Of a stretch of DNA of 64,000 nt, positions 27,905-38,299 are shown piece after piece. Each line of letters opens with the position of its first letter. Positions within the stretch are counted from its first letter, which is position 1. The DNA lies in contig CAVYJC010000008.1 in the NCBI GenBank assembly GCA_963768715.1, forward strand, positions 369,382 through 433,381, written 5' to 3'. The notes beneath the pieces were generated by a model. The model was given only the letters and a program-made list of their open reading frames with translations, was not told where the DNA came from and did not search any database. The translations under genes were made by a program, and so were the position numbers. This stretch comes from DATKEJ01 sp963768715. GTDB lineage: Bacteria > Bacteroidota > Rhodothermia > Rhodothermales > DATKEJ01.

Positions 27905-29590
27905 TTAGTGAGGATTCCTCACCACAGGATCCCCCTCCTGCAAATACCGCGTCTTGTACGTCTTCTTGCTCGCCGCCAGTTTCAGGAACGTGTCCAAAGG
28001 CACGATTTCAACGTTGTCGCCAAGCCCGTCCATGATGTCGGCGACCTTCTCGATCGAGCTCGACTGCCGTACGTGGATGAGCAGGAAATAGGGACGTTTC
28101 CGGTTCAGCGTCATGAGCTCGTGGATGTCCGCCCGCGCTTCTTCCTTGGTGCGACGGCTTCCGAGATAGTAATCGTACGATATCAACGGTCGCCCGTCAC
28201 GCAGATCGAAGGTTCTCGCCGCCCCGTACCCATTGGTAAACCCGATCACATCGGGATATCCTTCGTAGATCTTGTCGACGAGTTCCTTTGGCAAGTCGGT
28301 GTTCCCGACGTGTCGATTACCCTCAGAGTAATCCATGATGTCCATCACCCGAAGATCGAGCGTCTTCATGTACCGCCGCGTCACTTCCTGCAGCTTCGGA
28401 TAGGCGCTCAGCGGGACCGGTTTCGGGTACATGTAGCTCGGGTAGGCATAACCGATCAGATAGTCGGCCGGCGTCGCACTCTCATAGAAATATTCCAACG
28501 CTGCAGGTGAGAGGTCCACCCAACTGAGAGCGACCGCCCAGGCGTATGGGAGCTTTCCCCGGCCTGGCTCGGTCCATGCCCCGATGCCCATGCCGTCGGT
28601 CTGGCTCAGGGCGATGTAGACCTTGTTTTCAGCCTCCAACGTCTCGTCGGGAGCGACGTTATGATGGTTCTTGAACTTGAATCCCTGAGTGAATCCGATG
28701 TGCGTGTTGAAGCTCAGATTGGGGAGCGTGTTCAGCCCCTCCATCCGCAGGCCATGCTCGGATACGAGACTCGTCATCTGGCCTTCGGTGTCCTTGGCGT
28801 ATGAGTGCCAGCCCATGACGAAACTCTGGGGATTCTGCTCGGAATAGATCCGGTTGGCCAGCGCCAGCTCTTCCGGATCTTTCGGATTGTTGGAGAGGTC
28901 GCTAAAGAAGGCTTTCCGATAGATGCCCCAGTCCGCCATCCCGGGCTCCATGACTTTGCCCGAGGCCCCGCCCATCCAGATCACCACGTCGCGGCTGCAA
29001 CGGTCGAAATACCGGTCGTAGGCGATCTGGTAGATTTCATGATCGGGCATGCCGGTGAATTGGCCGCGCAGATCGACCACCTTCTTCAGGCCGTACTGCT
29101 CGACGAGCGGAATAAGGTCTTCGTTGACGACGACGAGATCCTCCACACCTGATACTGTGAACGCAACGATTAAGGAGGTGCGGACGTCCTTATCCCATAC
29201 GACGTATCCCTTGGCGGCACTTCCAAGCGCTTCGAGCGCCTCGGCGGGCGACTTCAACTCCTTGAACACGAAGCCGTGCTTTCGCTCGTAGAAGTCGCGA
29301 AGCGGACCGGTAATTCGCCACGTCCATGATGGACCGTATTCCAGGTATAGCTGCGGACCCTGTCGATTGGCCAGTCCCTGCAGGCTGAGGACCAGCGCGT
29401 GCTCGGGCAGATCACCGTCGAGATGCCAGTCCTCGGACATTTTCATGAGGTAGGCGTCTCTCGGGGTCCGGAGTCCGGAGTCCGGGGTCCGGGGTTCCGT
29501 TGTGTCCTGTGCGGCCGCTGGGACCGTCAGGAGGCTTACCAGCATGGCAACGGCGAGTATCAGGGATGGCAATAGGTTGTGTGCTCTCAT
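27905..29590 (-). CDS. Exported GxGYxYP-family protein
   Basis: 561 aa with a signal peptide (LILAVAMLVSLLTVPAAAQ). Right after the cleavage site, residues TEPRTPDSGLRTPR are encoded by a GTCCGGA micro-repeat (29461-29500), an added linker. The mature part has VLSLQGLANRQGPQLYLEYG and the naming motif region YLIGYAYPSYMYPK of the GxGYxYP family (linked to carbohydrate metabolism; catalytic role unproven), plus VIGFTNGYGAARTFDLRDGR and YFLLIHVRQSSSIEKVADIM. Probably periplasmic or surface. The 180-aa exported gene just upstream (9-bp gap) reads in the same direction, so the two form an operon. Confidence 0.7.
   Translation of the reverse strand: MRAHNLLPSLILAVAMLVSLLTVPAAAQDTTEPRTPDSGLRTPRDAYLMKMSEDWHLDGDLPEHALVLSLQGLANRQGPQLYLEYGPSWTWRITGPLRDFYERKHGFVFKELKSPAEALEALGSAAKGYVVWDKDVRTSLIVAFTVSGVEDLVVVNEDLIPLVEQYGLKKVVDLRGQFTGMPDHEIYQIAYDRYFDRCSRDVVIWMGGASGKVMEPGMADWGIYRKAFFSDLSNNPKDPEELALANRIYSEQNPQSFVMGWHSYAKDTEGQMTSLVSEHGLRMEGLNTLPNLSFNTHIGFTQGFKFKNHHNVAPDETLEAENKVYIALSQTDGMGIGAWTEPGRGKLPYAWAVALSWVDLSPAALEYFYESATPADYLIGYAYPSYMYPKPVPLSAYPKLQEVTRRYMKTLDLRVMDIMDYSEGNRHVGNTDLPKELVDKIYEGYPDVIGFTNGYGAARTFDLRDGRPLISYDYYLGSRRTKEEARADIHELMTLNRKRPYFLLIHVRQSSSIEKVADIMDGLGDNVEIVPLDTFLKLAASKKTYKTRYLQEGDPVVRNPH
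29461..29500. repeat. GTCCGGA micro-repeat inside a coding sequence
   Basis: Five imperfect units of GTCCGGA/GTCCGGG lie in frame between the signal peptide and the mature domain of the GxGYxYP protein, adding a Pro/Arg/Thr-rich spacer. Confidence 0.85.
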
Positions 29591-29599
29591 GGCGGGATC

Positions 29600-30142
29600 T
29601 CAGATTCGGTTGAAGACGCGGACGATGGGAAGATTGCGACTGGAGCGGATCTGGAGGACCGTAAGCGTCTTTCCATCGTCGGAGAGTCTCATCTCGCGGA
29701 TGACGCGTACAGGCGCATCGCCCTGCGAAGTCTCGAGGATCAGGTCGACATTCAGTTGGAGGGTTTGCCCCTCGTCGAGCCATTTCGCGGCTACCGTCTC
29801 CTTCTTTTCTCCACCCAGGTAGGCGCCGATGTGGCGATTGTCCCACCATCCCTCAACCGTGACTTCCTGAGATGGCAGGGTCATGTCGAGAGCCATCGAT
29901 TCCGTCGCGACCCTCGATCCGGCGCTGTAGTCGCGGACGATGGACACGGAGTCTCCCTTGACGGTGATGTCGATCTCGAGAGAGCGCCACGGATCGAGCG
30001 GCGTGCTTTTTTCAGTGTCGATTTTCCAACGTCCGGTGAAGGCCGGATTCGTCTGTGCGTGCAAGGACTGAAATGCGGGACCACCCACCAGTAAGATCAT
30101 GGCGGTGATCCCGATCCCTGACCGGATTGAGGTGCGTTTCAT
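29600..30142 (-). CDS. Small exported lipocalin-like protein
   Basis: 180 aa. A signal peptide (GITAMILLVGGPAFQSLHAQ) is followed by a beta-rich domain beginning NPAFTGRWKIDTEKSTPLDPW, with repeated strand patterns and LSDDGKTLTVLQIRSS near the end, as in lipocalin-like or 'TIGR03067-like' small exported proteins. No catalytic residues. It lies upstream of the GxGYxYP gene with a 9-base gap and is probably co-expressed. Confidence 0.6.
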   Translation of the reverse strand: MKRTSIRSGIGITAMILLVGGPAFQSLHAQTNPAFTGRWKIDTEKSTPLDPWRSLEIDITVKGDSVSIVRDYSAGSRVATESMALDMTLPSQEVTVEGWWDNRHIGAYLGGEKKETVAAKWLDEGQTLQLNVDLILETSQGDAPVRVIREMRLSDDGKTLTVLQIRSSRNLPIVRVFNRI

Positions 30143-30557
30143 AGGAAGCTTCGTTTGATGCAGTCGGTGCGTTCTAGATAAAACGACGGTGTCGAATGAT
30201 GAATGGTGAATACGGAACGAAAGAGAGGCGCATATTCAGCCCGTCGGAACCGGCTCATCGGAGCAGCCGATTAAGAGGACAATCTTGAGAAGCTGTACGA
30301 CGACGGCAATCGGAGACGGTTTCACTGCGGTGCCCGATTTCGAAGTGGCTGCCAGGAGGTGATCCGAGGGCGATAATAAGGACCGTGTTTGCGAAAAAAC
30401 GAGGTGTTCCGGGTCCCTGACAGGGAATTGTGAAGACAGGAGTACAGGTCTTAATACCTGTCAGGTCTTAAGACCTGTCAGATCTTAAGACCCGTCAGGT
30501 TTGTCAGATCCTACAGGTTCCCTAATCTTCCACACCTTATTCTCGGATCCCAATCCC
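30143..30557. other. Divergent intergenic region holding the second 80-bp palindromic element
   Basis: 415 bases between two divergent genes. It holds a weak ATGATGAATGGTGAAT micro-repeat near 30195 and the 80-bp element at 30425-30504. No gene is supported. Confidence 0.6.
30425..30504. repeat. 80-bp triple-palindrome dispersed element, copy 2
   Basis: Aligns end to end with 12491-12570. Palindromes here are CAGGTCTTAATACCTG (one mismatch), CAGGTCTTAAGACCTG and an imperfect CAGATCTTAAGACCCG. The flanking GAATTGTGAAG at the left and CCCGTCAGGTTTGT at the right are shared, which defines the element ends. Confidence 0.85.
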
Positions 30558-31634
30558 ATGACTGAAGGCTTTCCATCAAATCGGTCGTCCGAAGGTGACG
30601 GCGCCAGGTCGATTGGCTCCAGGCTCTTCGGCCATTGGGTCCGCCACAGAACGCTGTTCTGGACCCTGCATTCGCTATGGGCATTGACGATCGGTATCGT
30701 CGTCATATACCTGGCCCGGGAACGATACGGATTCGTTATTTGGATCGTGGTGTTCCTGCTTCTCGCCTGGGCCTCCACGCTGTTCTTTGGCCGACGCTTC
30801 ATCACCGCCAATCTGTCGGCCGGAGCGAGGACGGCGCCCGGACTGACCGCCGAGGTTGCATCCTACCTGACGCGGACGATGTACCAGGAGACGCTCTTCT
30901 TCCTGCTGCCTTTCTACTGGTACTCCACCGTCGTAGAATCGCCAAACGTCGTATTTACGGCACTGCTTGTCGGATTGGCCCTTTTCTCCTGCTGGGATCT
31001 CGTGTTCGACCGCTGGCTTCGGACCCGTCCGCTTTTCGGACTCCTGTTCTTTGCGACCGTGGCTTTTGCGGCGATCAATCTTCTGCTCCCGATGTTTCTG
31101 TCACTTGATCCCGTTTTTGGAACTCCGCTCGCCGCGGCCATAGCAGTCGGAAGCTCGATCCCATTAGCGATTCGCGGCGCGATTTCCGCCCGAAAGCACA
31201 AGATTGGGCTTGCCGTGTTGGGCGTCGTATTTCTGGCGTTGTCGGTGGGTCTGCCTCGACTGGTCGCTCCAGTTCCCCTGCGACTCCAAAGCGCCATTTT
31301 CACATCCGAACTCGATCGCGATACGCTGGTCCCGGCAGACACGCTTGGCCGTTCCGTGAAGTCCGACGAACTGCACGGTGTGATTTTCATACTCATCGAG
31401 GTGTTTGCGCCATCGAATGTACCTGCCGACGTACATCTCGACTGGAGGCGCGACGGCGTGCTGTTCCACAGTTCCCGAGAGATCGAGATCACGGCGCACG
31501 ATCTGGGATTTCGAGTCTGGGACGGATTCCGCCCGGATTCAGGCGGGGTGTCGCCGGGAAGCTATGAGGTGGTGCTGCGAACGGAGGGAAGGAGAGTCTT
31601 TGGATTGGCTCATATCGACGTTGGTGTCGACTGA
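30558..31634 (+). CDS. Membrane protein with DUF5924/DUF2914-like C-terminus
   Basis: 358 aa from ATG 30558. Seven or so hydrophobic helices span about residues 30-245 (TLHSLWALTIGIVVIYLA, YGFVIWIVVFLLLAWAST, LFFLLPFYWYST and others). The C-terminal soluble domain VHLDWRRDGVLFHSSREIEI ... GSYEVVLRTEGRRVFGLAHI matches the DUF2914-type Ig-like fold, found with DUF5924 membrane parts. Function unknown; inner membrane with a periplasmic sensor-like tail. Single gene, upstream region carries the palindromic element. Confidence 0.65.
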   Translation: MTEGFPSNRSSEGDGARSIGSRLFGHWVRHRTLFWTLHSLWALTIGIVVIYLARERYGFVIWIVVFLLLAWASTLFFGRRFITANLSAGARTAPGLTAEVASYLTRTMYQETLFFLLPFYWYSTVVESPNVVFTALLVGLALFSCWDLVFDRWLRTRPLFGLLFFATVAFAAINLLLPMFLSLDPVFGTPLAAAIAVGSSIPLAIRGAISARKHKIGLAVLGVVFLALSVGLPRLVAPVPLRLQSAIFTSELDRDTLVPADTLGRSVKSDELHGVIFILIEVFAPSNVPADVHLDWRRDGVLFHSSREIEITAHDLGFRVWDGFRPDSGGVSPGSYEVVLRTEGRRVFGLAHIDVGVD

Positions 31635-31932
31635 GGCCCCGCTCCGGTAAACGGTGCGGCTCGTCGCGATCCTCTCGTGCATCTTCCTGCAATGCTGGGC
31701 CCTTCATAGTCTGAAGAATGTGGCGGCGAGGCGCAAATACACGTGCCTGCCGGAAGTCTCAGGTCGTCGAGTAGTCGCTTCGTGATATCCGGGAGATGTA
31801 CAGATCATCGGCGGCCGTGCCCACGATGCACTGCGCGGCAAACCACGCCGTCGCGATCCGTTTCGGCTGGACATTGTACATTGCAGTGCATCACATCCGA
31901 CACCCCACGCCTGACGCTGAGCGTGTTCCGCC

Positions 31933-34563
31933 ATGATCGGACAAACCGTATCACACTTCGAGATCTTGGAGCGACTCGGTGGAGGCGGGATGGGCGTCGT
32001 GTACCGGGCTCGCGACATCCGGCTGAATCGAGACGTCGCCCTCAAATTTCTCCCTCTTGAACTGAGTCGTGACGAAGAGGCCAAACGTCGCTTCATGCAG
32101 GAAGCCCAGGCTGCCTCGAGTCTCGAGCATGCCAACATTTGCACCATTCTGGATATCGGTACGACCACGGAAGATGACGGGGAGAGACTCTTCATCGCGA
32201 TGCCGGCTTACGAAGGAAAGACCTTGAAGGACCGACTGGCCGATGGTTCCCTCGAGCGGGATGAGGCCATAGACATTGCTGTTCAGGTGGCGCGAGGTCT
32301 GGCCGCTGCCCACGAGAAAGGGATCGTGCATCGCGACGTCAAGCCCGCCAACATCATGCTAACGCAGGCCGGCAGGGCAGTCATCCTCGACTTCGGACTC
32401 GCCAAGCTGGCCGGCTCACTCGCCATTACGAGAACAGGCAGTACGCTCGGAACAGCCGCCTATATGTCTCCCGAACAGGTGAGGGGAGAGGAGGTGGACA
32501 ATCGAGCTGATCTTTGGTCACTCGGCGTCGTGCTCTACGAGATGCTCGAAGGGAAACGTCCGTTCGACGGCGACTACGAGCAGGCGATTACGTATGCCAT
32601 CCTGAACGCCGATCCCGCCTTGCCGCCCGATCCGATTGGCGGTGTGCTCGGCCGCGCCCTGGCGAAGAATCCGGACGATCGGTACGACGTCGCGGGTCAG
32701 TTGGTAGATGATCTCGCTTCACTCAAGACGTCAGCCGTCGTCAGCCGAGGAGCCGGAGCGGAGCTCATCCCGTTTCGTCGCGCGCTGAACCTGCGCCTCG
32801 TGACGGTGACAATTGCGTTCTTGGCTGTCGTGATCATCGCCGCGGTCCTCGTCTGGCAACGGCATGAGGGTGGCGGCATGATCATGGCCGGCAACACCCG
32901 CGCGATCAGTGAGGATGCCGTGATGGAGATCGATCCCGTTATTTCGCCGGACGGAAAATTCGTCGCCTACGCGGCGGGACGACGTTCCCGGATGGACATC
33001 TTCGTCCGCCAGCTCGCCGGCGGTCGCGCTATCAACCTGACGGAGGACATCCCCGGGCACAACCGCTGGCCCAAATGGTCGCCGAACGGAACGCAAATCG
33101 TGTTTATCTCGACGCGAAATAATGTCTCTATCATCAACATCATCCCGGCGCTCGGAGGCGTGCGGGAAGACGTGGCTGAGCTCGCCGTCGCTTCCGTCGA
33201 GTTCAGTCCGGCCGCGCACGGTCGGGCGCAGGGGAGTCCCGCCTGGTCGCCCGACGGTACGCGTATCGCGTATACCCAGGGAAACTCGATCTACATTCAC
33301 AACATGGATGGCTCGGACCCCATCCACCTTGCCGATTCGTTCCTCCCACACTCGCTCAACTGGTCGCCAGACGGCACCCGGATTGCATTCGTCGCCGGTA
33401 ACGCCGAGTTCGTATTTGGGACGGTGACGTTTGCCAACATTGCACCGAGCTCGATTCAGATTATTGGGATCGATGGAGGAGAAGCCGTCGAAGTGGTGCC
33501 TAACGATGCCACAAACATGAGTCCGGTCTGGATGCCCGACGGCAAGCGGCTGCTCTTTCTCTCGGATCGAGGAGGAGCCCGCGACGTCTACGTTGTTCGT
33601 GTCGACGACGCCGGCCATCCGACAGAAACGCCTCGCCGATTAACGACCGGGCTCGGCGCTCACACGATAGACGTATCGTCGGACGGGAAAGAGCTCGCCT
33701 ACTCACTACTCGTAGCGCAGGCAAACATCTGGTCGATTCCTATCCCGAGCGAGGGGTCTGTTTCCGTTTCCGAGGCCCGTGAGGTAACGACGGGAAACCA
33801 GGTGGTCGAGGCAATGACCGTTTCACCTGACGGTAAACGCTTGGCCTTCGATACCGATCGGACGGGGAATGCGGACATCTTCACGATGAACGTTGACGGG
33901 ACTGATCTGCGTCAAGTCACGACCGATCCGGCCGGCGACTTTACGCCGTCCTGGTCACCGGACGGAAGCGAGATCACGTTTCACTCGTTCCGTAATGGGA
34001 ATCGCGACGTCTTTGTCGTACCTGCGGAAGGCGGCAAGCCGGAGATTGTTGACGATAACCCGTCGCAGGATCGATTCCAGGACTGGTCGCCCTCAGGGAA
34101 CGAGATTGTGTTTCACTCCGATCGCGCCGGTGCGCAGCAGCTATTCATAGCCGAGCGCAATCCTGAAACCAAAAAGTGGTCAGAACCGCGCCATCTGACC
34201 ACTGAGGGCGGCAACTATCCCCGCTGGTCACCCGACGGCCGGTATATAGCCTACATCTCGATCGTAGCGAACAGCCTGCTGCTCATTTCACCCGACGGCG
34301 GCGAGCGGAGGGTGCTCGTGCACGTCGAGGACCCCTCGGCTCGGCCCGTTCCTGTTTTCCCGGAGTGGTCGCCGGACAGTCGTACCGTCTACTATCACGC
34401 GAAGAACGAGGAGAATCGGTCGAGCATCTGGGCCGTGCCCGTCGAGGGCGGCGAACCAAAGATGCTGGTTGATTTCGACGATTCGTCCCGCCCGGCCTCC
34501 CGTGAAGTGATTCGCGACGGACGGCAAGGCGTTCTATTTCACCCTGCCGAAAAGGGAGAGTGA
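31933..34563 (+). CDS. Hanks-type Ser/Thr protein kinase with TolB-like propeller (kinase A)
   Basis: 876 aa, frame intact. Kinase domain (about 9-270) has the glycine loop LGGGGMGVVYRA, catalytic lysine VALKF, HRDVKPANIM and DFGLAK, then AAYMSPEQVRGEEVDNRADL. A single membrane helix (LVTVTIAFLAVVIIAAVLVW) follows, and the periplasmic part is a series of TolB/WD40-like blades with repeated WSPDGT.I.f motifs (for example SPAWSPDGTRIAYTQ, LNWSPDGTRIAFVA, PSWSPDGSEITFHS). The design is a transmembrane sensor kinase: the outer propeller detects an unknown ligand. Two related but frame-damaged kinases lie at 38300 and 41109. Confidence 0.92.
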   Translation: MIGQTVSHFEILERLGGGGMGVVYRARDIRLNRDVALKFLPLELSRDEEAKRRFMQEAQAASSLEHANICTILDIGTTTEDDGERLFIAMPAYEGKTLKDRLADGSLERDEAIDIAVQVARGLAAAHEKGIVHRDVKPANIMLTQAGRAVILDFGLAKLAGSLAITRTGSTLGTAAYMSPEQVRGEEVDNRADLWSLGVVLYEMLEGKRPFDGDYEQAITYAILNADPALPPDPIGGVLGRALAKNPDDRYDVAGQLVDDLASLKTSAVVSRGAGAELIPFRRALNLRLVTVTIAFLAVVIIAAVLVWQRHEGGGMIMAGNTRAISEDAVMEIDPVISPDGKFVAYAAGRRSRMDIFVRQLAGGRAINLTEDIPGHNRWPKWSPNGTQIVFISTRNNVSIINIIPALGGVREDVAELAVASVEFSPAAHGRAQGSPAWSPDGTRIAYTQGNSIYIHNMDGSDPIHLADSFLPHSLNWSPDGTRIAFVAGNAEFVFGTVTFANIAPSSIQIIGIDGGEAVEVVPNDATNMSPVWMPDGKRLLFLSDRGGARDVYVVRVDDAGHPTETPRRLTTGLGAHTIDVSSDGKELAYSLLVAQANIWSIPIPSEGSVSVSEAREVTTGNQVVEAMTVSPDGKRLAFDTDRTGNADIFTMNVDGTDLRQVTTDPAGDFTPSWSPDGSEITFHSFRNGNRDVFVVPAEGGKPEIVDDNPSQDRFQDWSPSGNEIVFHSDRAGAQQLFIAERNPETKKWSEPRHLTTEGGNYPRWSPDGRYIAYISIVANSLLLISPDGGERRVLVHVEDPSARPVPVFPEWSPDSRTVYYHAKNEENRSSIWAVPVEGGEPKMLVDFDDSSRPASREVIRDGRQGVLFHPAEKGE

Positions 34564-34587
34564 TATTTGGTTGATGGAGCTGGTAAG

Positions 34588-34622
34588 TAATTAAGAATTA
34601 AGAATTAATAATTAAGAATTAG
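34588..34622. repeat. AATTAAG micro-repeat
   Basis: Four imperfect units of AATTAAGAATTA, a markedly AT-rich island starting 25 bases after the stop of kinase A in otherwise GC-rich DNA. Confidence 0.8.
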
Positions 34623-34820
34623 TTAGGGGGTGACACCCTCACCACGCCGCGGGTCGCGAGATGGGAAGGCCCCACTTGACGATGCCCGAAAGCTTCGGGC
34701 CAAGTGTCGAAGGATGAATCGACTCGTGTTCGTGCAACAAGATAGGGCGCCAAGATTGCATGTCCCTTCCCGATCGCTTAACGTCATCGTCTACGTATCC
34801 TCCACTAACCGCGTGCTACG

Positions 34821-35687
34821 ATGAGTAAGACTACACTGCTCTCTGTTGCCATTCTTGCACTCGTGTTCCTCCCTGCCGCTGCCCAGAATTTTGGCGGAAC
34901 GTTTACGGCCGCCAACGACCAGGGTCAGCAGACGATCCTGAAGCTCGTTCAGTCGGGCGAGAAGGTGACCGGAACGATGCGCGCGCCCGCCAACACGTTT
35001 CAGATTGATGGTGTGCTGGAGGAAGGAACCGTCGTCGGCACGATGACTTTGGGCCAACAAGGCGGGTTCTGGTTCGAGGCCGACCTTGAAGCCGACGATT
35101 TGTACATCACGCTGGTCGCTCCGGGAGCCAACGGTGAACCGGATTACGAATCGGCTACGACGTTCTTGCTTAACAGGCTCGGATCGGGATCGGATGGCCA
35201 AGTCGGCGGCGCGGAAGCGGCGGGCAATGAGACGGCCGTCCAACCGGAACCGGCTCCGGAAACGCAGCCCGAGCAGCCTCAGCGTGCAGCGCCGGCCGGC
35301 ATCCACGACGGCTCGCCGCAGGCCGTCGAGTGGGCTAATTTTCTGGCCAACAAGAAAGCGACCAAGATGTCGAGCTACTCGAGCGGTGGCTCGGGAGGAT
35401 ACTCGTCACGGACCGACTACCACCTGTGCGCGAATGGAACGTTCCACATGGCGGACGCAAGCTCCGTCAACGTCGACGTCGGGGGAGCCTACGGGTACAA
35501 CATGGGGTCCGGTTCGAATGCCGGCACCTGGCGCGTACTTTCGCAAGGACAATTGGTCGGAATCGAATTGCACTACCAGAACGGGGAGGTTTCTCAACAC
35601 CGGCTCGATCACGACCAGCAGAGCGGCGCCACGTATGTCGACGGCGAAAGGTGGTTGATCACACCCACCGATCAGTGCGGCTACTAG
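34821..35687 (+). CDS. Exported hypothetical protein
   Basis: 288 aa with a signal peptide (LLSVAILALVFLPAAAQ). The first half is a small beta-barrel-like domain with NFGGTFTAANDQGQQTILKL and KVTGTMRAPANTFQIDGVLE. A Pro/Glu/Gln-rich linker (about residues 135-155) leads to a second domain with TDYHLCANGTFHMADASS, GTWRVLSQGQLVGIELHY and GATYVDGERWLITPTDQC, which resembles small exported 'META/lipocalin-like' folds containing two cysteines. No known function. Converges with the YadA-head-repeat gene. Confidence 0.65.
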   Translation: MSKTTLLSVAILALVFLPAAAQNFGGTFTAANDQGQQTILKLVQSGEKVTGTMRAPANTFQIDGVLEEGTVVGTMTLGQQGGFWFEADLEADDLYITLVAPGANGEPDYESATTFLLNRLGSGSDGQVGGAEAAGNETAVQPEPAPETQPEQPQRAAPAGIHDGSPQAVEWANFLANKKATKMSSYSSGGSGGYSSRTDYHLCANGTFHMADASSVNVDVGGAYGYNMGSGSNAGTWRVLSQGQLVGIELHYQNGEVSQHRLDHDQQSGATYVDGERWLITPTDQCGY

Positions 35688-35735
35688 GTTTGGTCGAGCG
35701 TAATGTGCTTCGACGATCTGCGCGGCATAGCCCCC

Positions 35736-37974
35736 TTAATTGCGCGCTAGTGCACTCGGCGTCAGCTGGTCGACCTTTTTTTCGAGCTCATGTACGAGTT
35801 GCGACATGCGGTCGAGCCTGGACTCGAGCTGGCGAATACGATCATCCTTCTCCGACAACCGGAGCGCCGCTACCGCATCATACATCGGCATCCCGATCAG
35901 CGCATTCACCGATTTGACCCCCATTTCGTCGGAGGTCTCCCAGGCGCGGGCGACAATCCTTGAAAGCTGTTCCGACGTCATCCGATCGGATGCCAGCGCC
36001 ACGCCGACGCCGTCGTCGACGCCGGAGGGGACAATGAAATCTCCTGAGCGGACTGGTCCCAGCACCTTGGTTTCGACCTGACCCACAAAGGCGACGTTCT
36101 CATAAAGGGATTCTGTGCCTTCGTCCGGCGCATTGCCGAGAACTGCCGGGCGGCTGGAAATCACCATGAACTGCTGAGCCGATGCGGTCTTCCGCGTGAT
36201 TTTGCCGTCGACAACGCCCACGATATCGCCTTTCTCGATATGCTCCGATGGATCGAGGCGAGGCAATGCTTCGGCGTAGTCGCCGCCGGTAGTTCCGTAG
36301 ACGATGCCGCCGGCTCCATTGCCCTCGATGCGTCCAATGGCGGAGTTGTTGCCGTCGAAGAACGAGATCATGTTCGTGTTTGCACCGGGACTCACGGCCG
36401 AGGTTTTCAGCGCGAGTACGTCGGGGCCATTGTTAGTGCTGGAGGCGCTGTTCTCGACGATCGCGGCGTGATTAGTCAGCGACGCCGCAGCGTTGATGGC
36501 CCGAACAACGTGCAATTGGGTCCCCAACAGCCAGGTGTTGCCTCCGGGCGGAACTGCGGTGGTTTGGGTGGAACCGTCCGGGAACATGAATCCGCCGCTC
36601 AGAGAATGAAAGGTCGCGTGCGCCTCCACGACCGACACGGCATCATCGCCCAGGCGAATCTTGTTGCTTGCATCGACGACGGCATTGGCTCCGATGGCCG
36701 TTGCGTTGGTGAGGTCATCGGAGTCCAATAATGCGAACGAGCCGATCGCCGTGTTGTTGCTGCCGGATTTCGAAGTGGACATCGCGTAGTTTCCGACGGC
36801 CGTATTGCCTGATCCTTCATTGGCATTGCCAAGCGTTCCGGCACCTACCCCAACGTTCGAGTCACCGGTTCTATTGTTTGACAGGCTGCCGACACCGATT
36901 GCCACGTTGGCTGTGCCGGTCTCATTGAAGACCAAGGCCGAACTTCCGACCGCCACATTGTCGTTAGCCGTTGTGTTGTTTTGCATCGCGTGCTCGCCGA
37001 CGGCCACGTTTGAGTTGCCCGACAAATTCTTGACCATCGTTGTGTTTCCAACGGCTACGTTTCCGTTGCCCGTCTCATTGTTCGTCAGTGCGTCGGAGCC
37101 GACAGCTGTGTTTCCCTCGCCATCTGTGATCTCTCTGAGTGCCTTCGAGCCAAGGCCTGTATTGTCGCTTCCAGTCGAGAAACCCGTCGAAACGGATAGA
37201 TTGCCTGCATCCTCGCCTGCGAAGAAGTTGCGGTTGCCCGCATCGTGGATGAATCTTTTTCCCCCCACCGTGATAACGCCTGTAGTGTCGCCTCCTTCAA
37301 TCGAACTTTCCGTCAGGCCCAGATTTCCTTGAATGTCGAGCCTCTGAGTTGGGTGGGTGGTCCCAATGCCGACCCGGCCGCTTTCGTCGACGAAGAGCGC
37401 GTCAACGGGATCGCCATCAACGGCATCGAGGGAGTACCTGTTGGACTGACCGTCGCCGCCGGCAGATGCCGAGATGAACAGCTGTTGTCCCTGAACTGCC
37501 AGTGACACATTGTTGCCGGCCGCCAGCTGTACGTCGTCAGTGATGCCGTTGATGCTGCGAACCAGCTGTCTATTGGCAACCTTTCTTTCCGTAACCACGC
37601 TGTCCGCCAGCCCGAGGCTATACGGTGTGGCTGGTCAGCGGAAGGAAGGGCTGCTTCGGCGGCCCGTCATCGACGGAGACGGCGAGATAGTACGGCTGAT
37701 CGAAAGGCAGGTCGAGTGGAACGACACTGCCGAGCATGACGCTGAATACCCCGTCCACGACCGGCACGTCATCGTGCTCCTCATGCCATACCGCAAAGCC
37801 GTCGTCCGGGCCAACGTGCAGCTCGAGCATGAACTTGTAGTTTCCATCGGGAAGAACGACACCTCCGTCATCGGTTACTACGCCTTGAAAACTGATCGTT
37901 TTGGGCACTTGAGCAACCAGGAAGTCGGCCGCCGTAAAAGACAATGCGATCATCAGGAATAGACACTTCTTCAT
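35736..37974 (-). pseudogene. Exported YadA-head-repeat / tail-fibre-like protein, one frame break
   Basis: ATG 37974 gives a signal peptide (MKKCLFLMIALSFTAADFLV AQ) and the domain VPKTISFQGVVTDDGGV found at the start of FCB-group fibre-like proteins. At about 37622 a C is missing (CACACCG should read CACACCCG), after which PYSLGLADSVVTERKVANRQ continues to a stop at 35736. The middle has about nine 14-residue YadA-type head repeats (GNSNVAVGEHAM, DNVAVGSSAL, ANVAIGVGSL, GNTAVGNYAM). Next is GGDYAEALPRLDPSEHIEKG, which resembles the peptidase G2/fibre-chaperone region, and the C-terminus is a coiled coil. About 745 aa; no YadA membrane anchor is seen. Probably a trimeric surface fibre. Confidence 0.75.
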
Positions 37975-38299
37975 CTTGGAACTCCTGTTTTATTGGAGTC
38001 AGCTGATCTGTTTAGGTGGGGAAAAGGTGCAGCGGGCACCGAGGCAGAACCCCGCCTGAGGGAATGCTTGCGTCTTATTATATACAAATCCGATGTAATA
38101 ACAGGGGGGAGCGGTCTCGATGAGTTCGCTGGACTCAGAGGCTGGCGAGGGCCACGTCCTCCCGGCCGCGACGGTGAAGCACGGCGGCCTCAAAGAAAAC
38201 TCCACGGTTCTCACGCTCGTGATCATTCAAACCGAGTAGCGTACATTCGGAGCAGAATTTCCGCCTCTGTAAGACAGGGTCGCCACGCACTCGCGTCTA
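37975..38299. other. Divergent intergenic region, nothing recognised
   Basis: 325 bases between the start of the fibre-like gene and the start of kinase B. No gene, repeat or operator is evident; promoters for both neighbours must lie here. Confidence 0.5.
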
